Shown one piece after another: positions 34,779 through 45,173 of a stretch of DNA of 64,000 nucleotides. Every line of letters starts with the position of its first letter. Within the stretch, counting starts at the first letter, position 1. The notes under the pieces are model-generated. The model made no database searches, had not been told where the DNA came from, and saw only the letters and a list, made by a program, of their open reading frames with translations. Source of the DNA: Papaver somniferum (taxonomy: Eukaryota; Streptophyta; Magnoliopsida; Ranunculales; Papaveraceae). The stretch is taken from contig NC_039359.1 of NCBI RefSeq assembly GCF_003573695.1, forward strand, positions 187,510,813 through 187,574,812, given 5' to 3'. Made by a program: the position numbers and the translations under genes.

Positions 34779-36219
34779 TGTTGTAGATGGTGGTCTTTAG
34801 CTTAGGGTTAAAATCATAAAACCGCACATATGACATGACGTCACTATGACCATTAGCGCATTTATTAGACCAATCAGCATGCCTAGGTAAGAATTACCAG
34901 GGTACCGTTTTTTTATGTGTCATGTTCCACGGCAGAACCCTTAACATTGACGACATCATCTATGACAAACCCTAATTCTCATGCTACCGTGCCAATGGCA
35001 AACCACGCCAGCCACGTCTCCGCGCCAAGGAATGCTAACCATGCCAGCCGCATCATTGTGCCAATGGAAAACCTTGTCAGCCACGTCTCCGCGCCAAGGC
35101 ATGCCAACCATGCCAGCCACGTCTCTATGCCAAGGCATGCCAACCATGCCAGCCGCACCACCTTGCCATTGGAAAACCTTGCCATCCACGCCTAAGCCAT
35201 GCCATGACGGCCTTCCCTTCACGGCTACCAAAACGAATGCGTGCGACAATCAACGACCACCCTTCCATCTTAGATGAAAATCTCAGCCGTCAAAGGTCAC
35301 CAACCAACGCATGGTAACCTTTGGCCCAACGCCAAAACCCTAGTTTGGCCGCGCCTAAAATATTCCAAGGCATGCCGACCATGCCACATGTGCCAATGGC
35401 TTAGGCACGGCAAGCCGGCCTTCCCTTCACGACTGCCAAAACGAAGGAGTGCGACAATCAACAGCCACCCTTCCATCTTAGATGCAAAATCTCGACCGTC
35501 GAAGGTCACCACCGAGACGGCAAGTCTCCCAAGCTCAACTTTCCAGACAACAGCAACATGTTACATGTTTTCCATTAAAAAACTTGAGACATCAACACAT
35601 GTCACAAACTGGGGGATGCTCATTGGGTATTGGTTTGGCGGTTTACAACGTGCGGCATACACTACTCCCGTTACAAGACAGTGTCATAAGGATGAGGCGG
35701 TTAGTAAATACAGGGAGTAATGGTAAAACGCTTTCTTTTATGGAACATCAATTCCAGGCGTTACCAGTTACCAAATCCTCCAATTTACTCATCTGTTTTC
35801 CATTTCTTACGAGACCAGAGTACGTTTCACTTTGCCTTGTATAAATAGGTCTTACCTATTTCCACCGAACAACAAGTTCTGGTCAGGAGCATATAACACT
35901 CAGAAAAACATTTGCTAGCTTTCCCATTTGTTAGCTTCCCACTTTCTGATGCAAGTCGTAAAACAACTACTCTTCCAGAATCAACTATTCTGGTCTCAAC
36001 ACTCTCTTCGCTTCCCTCCTCAAAACCAACCCTTCTCCTTCACTTTGTGACCGAAGCAAGTCTAGAACGGCCATTTCTTGGTTTAGGCCGGATTTGTACA
36101 AATTGATCTCTTGAATCTAAAGTACTCCCTTGCAGTATATTGTTTAGGGTTTAAATTTGTTTCTTACCCACACACCCGAAATTACCAAAATCAGCAGAAA
36201 CCATTTTCACCCTCAAACA
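34779..36219 (+). repeat. 5' LTR of the Tat element (1441 bp)
   Basis: Bounded by tgttgtagatgg and accctcaaaca. It contains two or so copies of a 67-bp unit (gtgccaatgg…cgtctccgcgcc, 34988-35160) and a single copy of the segment that is expanded to seven in the 3' LTR (35263-35470). Confidence 0.85.
35840..35847 (+). promoter_or_regulatory. TATA box of the Tat 5' LTR
   Basis: tataaata is followed by ggtcttacctatttc. The same promoter block recurs in the 3' LTR (45542-45549) and in the outer LTR (45969-45976). Transcription would start about 30 bp downstream. Confidence 0.6.
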
Positions 36220-36221
36220 AT

Positions 36222-36239
36222 TGGTGACCACAGTGGGAG
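36222..36239 (+). promoter_or_regulatory. Primer-binding site of the Tat element
   Basis: tggtgaccacagtgggag begins two bases after the LTR end, where the tRNA primer binds. I do not assign the tRNA. Confidence 0.65.
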
Positions 36240-36414
36240 GTCAATCTCTCGGTTCCAATACCAATTTCAGAATACGTTTCTCTAACTCAGTAAGATGGTC
36301 GGTTTTAGGGATGAATCCGTGTCCTAAAGTTCTATTCGGGCGAACGGCAATGTTCCTTCTCCCAACACAACATCCAACAACGCAATCGAAAAAGGAATTC
36401 CGAGGATAACCGAT

Positions 36415-36866
36415 ATGGCACGGATTCAGGAGATCCACACCAAGAACATGGATCTGATGAAAGAAGCGATTAACATCATACTGGACTTCCTCATCAATAT
36501 AATGGCGGATTTGAACGATCCACTTGCCCCAGAAACTCCAGCACCGGGGACTAACATCCCAGACAATCACTCCCAAGTCAACAACTTCACTACCAATCAA
36601 AAACCAGTAGTCCAGGAAGCTGCCTCACTGGTGGAAAGTTTATGTGAACTCTTACATCTTTCAAGAGATCAACGGATGGAGACGTTCACCGCCATCAATC
36701 GAATAGCGTTAAATGCGTCCCTGGTTCCTTCACGCTTGGAAACTTCAAGAACGCCAGAGATGTCCATCAACAATGTCACGTTTACCGACGACGACATGAT
36801 GGTAGAGGAAGGACATAATCGGGCCCTACACGTCACGACCCGTATCAAGGACGTGGAATTCAAAAG
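36415..36866 (+). pseudogene. Reduced gag of the Tat element (capsid core missing)
   Basis: A frame from ATG 36415 encodes an N-terminal segment (MARIQEIHTKNMDLMKEAIN…), passes through a short linker and ends in SINNVTFTDDDM. In Tat elements that last motif lies just upstream of protease. The usual capsid core and zinc-knuckle region in between are absent, so most of gag has been deleted. Near 36864 a one-base shift carries the coding frame into protease. Confidence 0.65.
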
Positions 36867-37216
36867 TGGCTCTCATCGACACGGGAGCATCCTCCAACGT
36901 TTTTACCCTCAATACACTCAGAACAGCCAGGGTACGACCTAACGAAGTAGTGCGACAGTCCACTACAGTGACCGATTTCGAAGGCAACCAAACCAGCACG
37001 TATGGGTACATCAACCTGAATCCATCAGTAGAACCCGTCCAATCAAAAGTGAGGTTCGAGGTAATAAAAAAGGAACCATATTACCACATGATACTGGGAA
37101 GACCATGGCTCCACGACAACGGAATTATTCCTTCGACGTATCACCAATGCTTGAAAACCATGATGAACAGAGAAGTCGTCCGCGTAGCTGCGTTGTTATC
37201 TCCATATGCGCCGATC
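36866..37216 (+). pseudogene. Tat element aspartic protease
   Basis: The frame reads ALIDTGASSNVFTLNTLR at its start, with the catalytic DTGAS of retropepsins. MILGRPWLHD follows at about residues 74-83, the conserved ILGRxWL block near the protease C-terminus. It would cut the polyprotein. It is separated from gag by a one-base shift and ends in a stop at 37216-37218. Confidence 0.75.
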
Positions 37217-37550
37217 TGAGGCATGGAAATTTTTGATCCAATGAAGGGTACGCAGGACACAGCCAACAAGACTCACCACACCCCACTACCAAAGTGGACG
37301 AACACTGAAAGAACCGATGGTCTTGCACCGCTTCACGGAGAAACCCGATCTCACATCACCCCTTCGGAAGAGAGACACGCCGGCCCCCACCTGCTAAGAC
37401 GGAATTTGGCTTGCACCCATACCAAGCGAGAACGGGATTTTATCATGGGCCATGATGAAAAGGGTAAAACCGTATATCAGCGCCGCTGTTAGCAATTAAC
37501 AAGAGAGACTACCACACAGTCTCTCCACCCAATGAAACGCAAGTGCAGTA

Positions 37551-39000
37551 ATGCACCGCAGGAGGAAGTACATGATGCACCATGACAGCTACAAGACGGG
37601 ACCAACTCTACCACAGACGAACTTTAGGTTGTTAATATCGGGAGTGAAGAATCCCCGCGACCCATCTCGATCAGCTCGAATCTATGCAGACGAACGCGTA
37701 AAGCTGGTAAACCTTCTCAAGGAATATCAAGACGTATTTGCATGGACATACGAGGAAATGCCTAGCTTGGATGAGAAGGTGGTCACTCATAATTTACACG
37801 AGATACCTGGATCCAAACCGGTCAAGCAAACCCCGAGACAATTTCGGCATGATGTGGAAGAACAAATTAAGGTAGAAATTCAACAGTTACTAGCGGCTGG
37901 TTTCATAAAGCCAATTCACCACCCTACTTGGCTGGCCAACGTAGTCCCGGTAAAAAAGAAGAACGGCCATATCAGGTGATATGTCGATTTTAGAGATGGA
38001 ACAAATGTTGTCCTAAAGATGACTTTCCGCTCCCCAACATCGACATGCTGGTAGACGCTACCAGTGGACATGGTATGTTCTTTTTCATGGATGGATACAA
38101 CGGCTACAACAAAATAAATATGTACGAACACGACGCAAGTAAGACGACTTTTCGAACTCCTCTTGGAAACTTTTACTACACTGTGATGCCTTTCGGTTTG
38201 AAAAACGCTGGTGCCACATACCAACACGCCATGACCACCATTTTTCACGACATGATGCACAAGCAAGTCGAAGATTATGTAGATGACATAGTGGTCAAGT
38301 CAAAAACTCGGGCAGCCCATGCGTAGATTCTACGGAAAGTGTTCGAAAGATGTCGCGAGTACAAACTGAAGATGAACCTGTTGAAGTGTGCTTTTTGTGT
38401 CTCTTCGGGAAAGTTCCTAGGTTTCCAGGTGACTGCCGAGGGAATTAAAGTTGACCCAGTCAAAACACAATATATCCTCACGATGCCACCACCACGAACC
38501 GTGAAAGAACTCCAGAGTTTCATGGGTAAAATAAACTACATTTGCCGCTTCATACCAGGATTGGCTCAACTCGTTGCTTTGTTTACTCCCTTGCTGAGGA
38601 AAGGAGCAAGATTCGTCTGGACCACACTACAATAGGAGGCGTTCCGGAAGATTCAGCAAACGTTATCTTCCCCAGCCATCATGAAATCTCCCATACAAGG
38701 AAGATCGATACACCTCTACACTGCTTTCAGTGACACTGCTATCGGAGCTCTCCTCTCCCAAGAAGATGACGAAGGGATTGGGCATCCCATTTACTACTTC
38801 AGTCGAATTTTAAAAGATTCTGAACTCAGATATCCTAAAGCTGAAAAAGCGTGCTTAGCTTCGATTCACTCCATACAGAACTCAGGCATTACTCACTTTC
38901 TAATAAAGTGGTGCTGATATCTAAGTCCGATCCTGTGAAGTTCCTTCTCTCAAAACCGTCCCTAATAGGAAGACCAGCCAAATGGCTCCTCCAAATGTCA
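37551..39000 (+). pseudogene. Tat element reverse transcriptase and RNase H
   Basis: FAWTYEEMPSLD opens the conserved region. LLAAGFIKPIHHPTWLANVV and VKKKNG follow, then a TGA (37977) and a frameshift, then FFMDGYNGYNKI, MPFGLKNAGATYQ and catalytic YVDD at 38276-38287. Next come FLGFQVTAEGIK and the RNase H part (LYTAFSDTAIGALLSQED, YPKAEKACLASIHS). In-frame stops lie at 38324-38326 and 38633-38635, and a frameshift near 38885. LANVV plus YVDDIVVKS are typical of the Tat clade. Confidence 0.82.
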
Positions 39001-39150
39001 GAGTTCGACATAACATGCACTTCCCCGAGAGCCATCAAAGGGCAAGCAGTTTCGGATTTACTAGCAGCGTTTACGGGAGAGAGAACCATGACACTACACG
39101 AGGACCTCCCTGGAGACTTTCCGGAAATCTCTTTCATCCAAGAAGAAACG

Positions 39151-39560
39151 TGGATACTATTCTTCGATGGCTCCTCTACCCCTAACAACGACACTGGAGG
39201 AGAAGGCGTGGTTCTAGTATCCCCAGCCGGTGAAGTCTCCTCGCACTCCTTCAAGCTACATTTCCCCTGCACCAATAATTAAGCAGAATATGAATCCTTT
39301 CTCATCGGGCTGTCCTTGGCTAAACAAGTAGGCGCCACACGTCTGGAAATAAGAGGGGATTCTAAATTACTTGTCAACCAGGTGAACGGAGTATAAGCAC
39401 TGAAGGAAGTAACCTTGGTCCCATACAGAGGCGAGGCACAAAAATTACCAAACTACTTCGCCGACGCGACCATAACACATATTGGGCGCAGCGGAAACCG
39501 ACACGCTGATTGCCTAGCCACGCTAGCATCGAAACTGCAATTTGAAGGTTTTGAGGAAAC
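39151..39560 (+). pseudogene. Second, archaeal-type RNase H domain (aRNH) of the Tat element
   Basis: WILFFDGSSTPNNDTGGEGVVL starts the domain, followed, after a TAA at 39280-39282, by AEYESFLIGLSLAKQVGA and EIRGDSKLLVNQVNG. A further TAA occurs near 39394, and then SGNRHADCLATLASK. The D…E…D order of an RNase H fold is visible in addition to the standard RNase H upstream. Known work attributes such an extra domain to Tat-clade elements. Confidence 0.75.
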
Positions 39561-39619
39561 CCTGACAGTGAAGAGACGAACCGTGGCTTCAACATGGATT
39601 TCACAACCCGAAGAGGATG

Positions 39620-40310
39620 AAGCCGGCGACTGGAGAACACCAATTATCCAAGAGCATAACAGCTCGCTTTCCCAGGGAAAGGTCAGTCTCAAAACCTTAC
39701 AAAATTTCTTCATGCTCCGAGGGGTGTTGTACCATCGAAACCCAGACGGTTCCTTGTCAAGATGCCTCGGAGAGGGAGAAGCACAACAACAACTCAACCG
39801 CGTCCATGTTAAAGTCTGCGGGCAAACATTAGTGGTAACACTTTATCGCCGTTTTCAACGCCTTGGCTACTACTGGCCATAAATGGAGGCTCAATCTCGG
39901 TTACTTCAAAGAACCTATTCTAACTGTCAAGCGTCGCCGCATCAATTAGAAGTTTTCAATATTGGTCACGCTGGGGACTTGGCAGGAGCAATACACCCGT
40001 TACCTTCGTGACAGTATGCTCCCCACCAATAAGAAGGAGGCAGTTAAGATAAAACAAAGGTCCAAGAGATTCTTATTCCACGAAGAAATCTTATATCGTA
40101 AAATCTTTGGAGGAAGTTTGCTACGATGTTTGAACGAAGCAGAAATCCCAATCATGCTGAAAAAGATGCAAGAAGGCGAACATCAAGGAAAACGGAAATT
40201 ATTCCTTCAGATACACGAGAAATACTACTGGCCAACTATGGAGGATGATGCAGCTGTTTTCGTCCAGAGGTGCAAAAAATGCCAAATTCACGGAAACCTT
40301 ATTCATGTAC
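39620..40310 (+). pseudogene. Duplicated linker and zinc-binding module before the Tat integrase
   Basis: Two successive copies of the same module are present. Copy 1 (about 39620-39975): WRTPIIQE, LYHRNPDGSLSRCL, VCGQTLVVTLYRRF, LGYYWP-stop-MEAQ, YSNCQ. Copy 2 (about 39975-40310): WQEQYTRYLRDSMLP, LYRKIFGGSLLRCL, GEHQGKRKLFLQ, YYWPTMEDDAA, CKKCQIHG. The join is at HAGD-WQEQ with a frame change near 39975. Both have the layout of the H2C2 zinc-binding domain that precedes the integrase core; copy 1 lacks the second histidine and has a stop codon. Confidence 0.65.
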
Positions 40311-41221
40311 CATCAACTCCCCTGCATTCAATAAGAAGTCTGTGGCCCTTTTACAGCTGGGGACTCGACATCATTGGAAAGATAAACCCGCCGTCCTCAA
40401 AGCATCACGAGTACATAATAACAACAACCAAATATTTCACCAAATGGGTCGAAGCCATACCTTTACGAGGGACTAATGGAGCCACAATTGCGGCATTCAT
40501 TAAGGAGTACATTATCTGCCGATTTGGCGTGCCTAAACACATCATCACCGACAACGGAACTCCTTTTGCAAACAAGAAAGTACGAGAATTACTCGAAGAA
40601 TATGGAATTAGGCAAGTCTTCTCCATCGTGTACTACCTCCAAGGGAACGGACAGGCTGAGAGTACCAACAAAACTCTGATCCGAATCCTTAGTCGGACAG
40701 TGCACGATAATCCTCGGACATGGCACGAGCAACTGCCAATGGCACTCTGGGCGTATCGGACATCACCAAGAAGTTCCATTGGTGCCTCTCCCTACTCCCT
40801 CGTTTACGGCGCAGACACCATCCTACCAGCAGAAGTTAAAATCCCATCATCTAGGATTGCTGAAGCAAGTGAAGTTCGATGGGATGAAGCTGAAGCATTG
40901 AGCGCTAGAGTATTATAATTGGACACTATAGATTCCAGAAGATCCAAGGCAGAAGAGCACGCACGAGCATACAGAAATATGGTTTCCATAGCATATAAAA
41001 AAACAGTGAAGCCTCGGGTTTTTCAAGTGGGAGATTTGGTACTGAAGACTTCCAAACACATCCAACAAGACGCGTCCGCACCAAAATTCTTAGCAAAGTG
41101 GGAAGGGCCTTATATAGTCACGAAGGCGTACAACAGTAGGTACTACAAGGTCATTAAATAAGACGGATGAAAATTGGAAGCAGTCATCAACGGAAAGTGG
41201 CTTAAGGCATACTACGCCTGA
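40311..41221 (+). pseudogene. Tat element integrase core and C-terminal domain
   Basis: The DDE core is complete: D in FYSWGLDIIGKI, D in IITDNGTPF and E in GNGQAESTNK. KWVEAIPLRG and LWAYRTSPRSSIGASPYSLVYG follow. A TAA at 40916-40918 interrupts the chain. The C-terminal part continues with AEEHARAYRNMV, FQVGDLVLK and KWEGPYIVTKAY, and further stops near 41159 precede NGKWLKAYYA at the end. It is intact in catalytic residues but broken by stop codons. Confidence 0.82.
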
Positions 41222-41427
41222 CCACCACCTCGCGCCCCGCCATATCACAAACACGGATAGCTAGGCATCTTTCTACTTTTCTTCCACATCTCAATTATCA
41301 AGTTCTTTTACTTTGTTTGATTGAAGCGAATAAATAAAATTCTCTTATTCTTTCAACAAAAAAAACGATGCAAAAAAAAAGAGCAAAAACATTCTCAATA
41401 CTAAGAAAGAAACCAAACATCTCGCAA

Positions 41428-42310
41428 CTACATTACACAGAAAATCCCATCCAACAGATTGTAATCCCTCGAAAGCATCATCTTTAACCGGCTTTGATAC
41501 CTTTCAGTCCTACTCTTCAAGTTCCGGATTGACTCTTTCACCTTCTGTGACTCCATGGCCAGAGCTTTCTCCTCTTCCAGAATAGCTTTCGAAGCAGGAA
41601 CTACGCCGGCAAGAATACCGGCTCCGTCGACCTTCACAATATTAAGACGATGCCGTAACCAACTAATGTTGAACTTTAGGGATTCACAGGTAGACACCAT
41701 GTTCTCTCACTTTTGAATAGTTGGTTCCGCGACAGCACGTATAGACATACTTTCCATTTCGGCGACCATTGGAAAGAGACAATTCACTGTGGAAACTAAA
41801 GAAGACGAACAATATTGCACCACACTCCTGGTGACGATGTGGCCATATATTCTCCATATATTTGTGTAAAGAGTCACGAGTTCTTTCCGCACCAGAAACC
41901 CACCGACGTTTCGGTAATTAGAGGAGAGACACCTCATGCGGGTTCCGAACGACAAACCTGCATTGGGATACTCATGACAAGAAATTCATAAGTCGGCGTT
42001 CTCCAGATATGCAGCGTTGGTGGGATCGGGCTCGAAGGAAAAGGGGTAACCAAATCATCCTCATCAATGATGGTGACGCATGCTCCGACAGGATATCTGT
42101 ACACAGAAGTAAAAACTTTTGTCATTCATCAGCAAACAACGAAACATCTGTCGGTCGACGAAAACATACCGGTATAATCTTCTTGACTCGAGTGACCCGG
42201 ATGGGGGAATTGTTGCAAGAGTCAGGCCTAACGCGTTTGACTATAGGATTTAGATGGCTCGAGGATGATTCACTTCTGATTGACATGATGAAGAGATACG
42301 AACTCAACAA
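41428..42310 (-). pseudogene. Antisense ORF between pol and 3' LTR of the Tat element
   Basis: Four minus-strand frames line up end to end: 42310-42122, 42125-41934, 41955-41707 and 41700-41428. The last two share a frame and are separated by one stop (…PTIQK-stop). The C-terminal piece looks like a coiled coil (LEEEKALAMESQKVKESIRN, KSRTERYQSRLKMM). Antisense ORFs at this position have been reported for Tat-clade elements, some with introns. I do not recognise the domain. The decay is at the same level as pol. Frame changes at 42122 and 41950 could be frameshifts or unseen introns. Confidence 0.5.
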
Positions 42311-43001
42311 GAGGAAATCTCTGTTGTAAAACGGGGAAGACGATGCCGCTTCTCCGGCATAAATACCGTGGAAACCCTAAAGGAAGAAAGAGAAACAAAG
42401 GCTAAGTAAACATAACGTGATTGCATCACGGCCGGGGAATCAGCCTCGAACGAAATCCCTCACCAAAACCTTAATGAAAGCCAAACAAAGGAGACACGAG
42501 AGTGTGATACTTTGGCATTTGAATAAGGAAAGGATTTCTTATTCGAACTACGTGTGGAAAGAGGCAACCAGGCACACAATGGAAAGCTTCACGGTATCAA
42601 CACGCCACGCAAACGCCCAAGCCACGCCATGCCGACGCCCAAGTCACGCCGTGCCAACATCCGCGCTAAGTATGCGCTAACATATCCCTTCCAAACTACA
42701 CCAACACCAACAACTCGCCAGGCCAGCGTCTCAGTGTTCCCTAACCCAACCAAGACGACGCATGACCAGAATAAGACGACGATATTCATCTCACCACCTC
42801 ACGGTCTACACCACAAGTAGAATATATGCAAGGCCTCCGAACATGAGAATCACCAAATTCTCCTTACCTCTCGAAAAATGTTAGTCGGGCCTTCTTGACC
42901 ATCTTTTCACGACTTGTCGTTTCGATTTTTGTCCTCGCCTGTCACCATCTTATGCTTACCTCACAACATTGCTCTCGTTCCGAGTTAAGCAGGGGACTTA
43001 A
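42311..43001 (+). promoter_or_regulatory. Non-coding 3' part of the Tat internal region with polypurine tract at 42990-43001
   Basis: No convincing frame. A stretch at 42600-42665 (acgccatgccgacgcccaag and similar) resembles the gccatgcc words of the LTR array. The tract caggggacttaa ends exactly at the LTR start. Confidence 0.6.
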
Positions 43002-43264
43002 TGTTGATGGTAGTTTTTAGCTTAGGGTTAAAATCACATAACCGCACATATGACATGACGTCACTATGACCATTAGCGCATTTATTAGACCAATCATCAT
43101 GCCTAGGTAAGAATTACCATGGTACCATTTTTTTATGTGTCATGTTCCACGGCTAAACCCTTAACATTGACCGACATCATCTATGCCAAACCCTAATTCT
43201 CATGCTACCGTGCCAATGGCAAACCACGCCAGCCAAGGAAAGCCAACCATGCTAGCCGCATCAC

Positions 43265-43468
43265 CGTGCCAATGGAAAACCTTTCCAGCCTCGTCTCCGC
43301 ACCAAGGCATCCCAACCATGCCAACCGCACCACCGTGCCAATGGAAAACCTTGCCAGCCACGTCTCCACGCCAAGGCATCCAACCATGCCAGCCGCACCA
43401 CCGTGCTAATGGAAAACCTTGCCAGCCACGTCTTCGCGCCAAGGCATGCCAACCATTCCAGCAACACC
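43265..43468 (+). repeat. 68-bp minisatellite, three units
   Basis: The words accgtgccaatggaaaacc and ccacgtctc…cgccaaggcat recur at 43265, 43333 and 43401 (68-bp steps). One or two diverged copies stand in the 5' LTR (34988, 35055). Confidence 0.8.
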
Positions 43469-43580
43469 ACATGTACCAATCGCATGCCGCGCCATCCACC
43501 TTACCGCGCCTAAGCCATGCCATGCCGTCCTTCCCTTCACGGATGCCAAAACGAAGGCGTGCGACAATCAACGACCACCT

Positions 43581-45173
43581 TTCCATATTAGATGCAAATC
43601 TCAGCCGTCCAAGGTCACCAACCAACACATGGTAACCTTTGGCCCAACTCCAAAACCCTAGTTTGGACGCGCCTAAAACATGCCAAGGCATTCCGACCAT
43701 GCCACATGTGCCAATGGCATGCCACGCTAGCTACCTTGTCGCGCCTAAGCCATGCCATGCTGGACTTCCCTTCACGGCTGCCAAAACGAAGGCGTGCGAC
43801 AATCAACGACCACCCTTCCATCTTAGATGCAAATCTCAGCCGTCCAAGGTCACCAACCAACGCATGGCAACCTTTGTCCCAACGCCAAAACCCTAGTTTG
43901 GCCGCGCCTAAAATATGCCAAGGCATGTCGACCATGCCACATGTGCCAATGACAGGCCGCGCCTAAGCCATGCCATGCCGGCCTTCCCTTCACGGCTGCC
44001 AAACGAAAGCGTGCGACAATCAACGGCCACCCTTCCATCTTAGATGCAAATCTTAGCTGTCCAAGGTCACCAACCAACGCATGGTAACCTTTGGCCCAAC
44101 GCCAAAACCCTAGTCTGGACGCGCCTAAAACATGCCAAGGCATGCCGACCATGCCACATGTGCCAATGGCATGCCGCGCCAGCCACCTTGCCGCGCCTAA
44201 GCCATGCCATGCCGGCCTTCCCTTCACGGCTACCAAAACGAAGGCGTGCGACAATCAACGTCCATCCTTCCATCTTAGATGCAAATCTCAGCCGTACAAG
44301 GTCACCAACCAACGCATGGTAACCTTTGGCCCAACGCCAAAACCCTAGTTTGGCCGCGCCTAAAACATGCCAAGGCATGCCGACCATGCCACATTTTCCA
44401 ATGGCATGTCGCGCCTAAGCCATGCCATGTCGGCCTTCCCTTCACGGCTGCCAAAACAAAGGCGTGCGACAATCAACGGCCACCCTTCCATCTTAGATGC
44501 AAATCTCAGTCGTCCAAAGTCACCAACCGACGCATGGTAACCTTTGGCCCAACGCCAAAACCCTAGTTTGGTCGTGCCTAAAACATTCCAAGGCATGCCG
44601 ACCATACCACATGTGCCAATAGCATGTCGCGCCTCATCCATGCCATGCCTGCCTTCCCTTCACGGCTGCCAAAACGAAGGCGTGCGACAATCAACTGCCA
44701 CCCTTCCATCTTAGATGCAAATCTAAGCCGTCCAAGGTCACCAACCAACGCATGGTGACCTTTGGCCCAACGAGAAAACCCTAGTTTGGCCGCGCCTAAA
44801 ACATGCCAAGGCATGCCGACCATGCCACATGTGCCAATGGCATGCCGCGCCAGCCACCTTGCCGCGCCTAAGCCATGCTATACCGGCCTTCCCTTCACGG
44901 CTTCCAAAACGAAGGCATGCGACAATCAACAGCCACCCTTCCATCTTAGATGCAAATCTCAGCCGTCCAAGGTCACCAACCAACGCATGGTAACCTTTGG
45001 CCCAACGCCAAAACCCTAGTTTGGCCGCGCCTAAAACATGCCAAGGCATGCCGACCATGCCACATGTGCCAATGGCATGCCGCGCCAGCCACCTTGCCGC
45101 GCCTAAGCCATGCCATGCCGGCCTTCCCTTCACGGATGCCAAAACGAAGGCGTGCGACAATCAACGGCCACCC
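43581..45173 (+). repeat. Satellite-like array, seven units of 217-218 or 235 bp
   Basis: The anchor ttccatcttagatgcaaat occurs at 43581 (variant), 43816, 44033, 44268, 44486, 44704 and 44939, with a variant at 45174. Steps are 235, 217, 235, 218, 218, 235 and 235. The short units lack about 18 bp (cgccagccaccttgccg). Each unit carries ggtcaccaaccaacgcatgg, cgccaaaaccctagtttgg, catgccaaggcatgccgacc and cgaaggcgtgcgacaatcaa. GC-rich open frames on both strands are by-products of the repeat and are not called as genes. Confidence 0.92.

Noticed and set aside
34917..35844. Several overlapping plus- and minus-strand frames in the Tat 5' LTR
   Set aside because: They arise from GC-rich repeat units lacking stops in many frames; none resembles a protein family.
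43581..45173. CRISPR-like array
   Set aside because: The units are contiguous tandem repeats of over 200 bp without unique spacers, inside a plant LTR.
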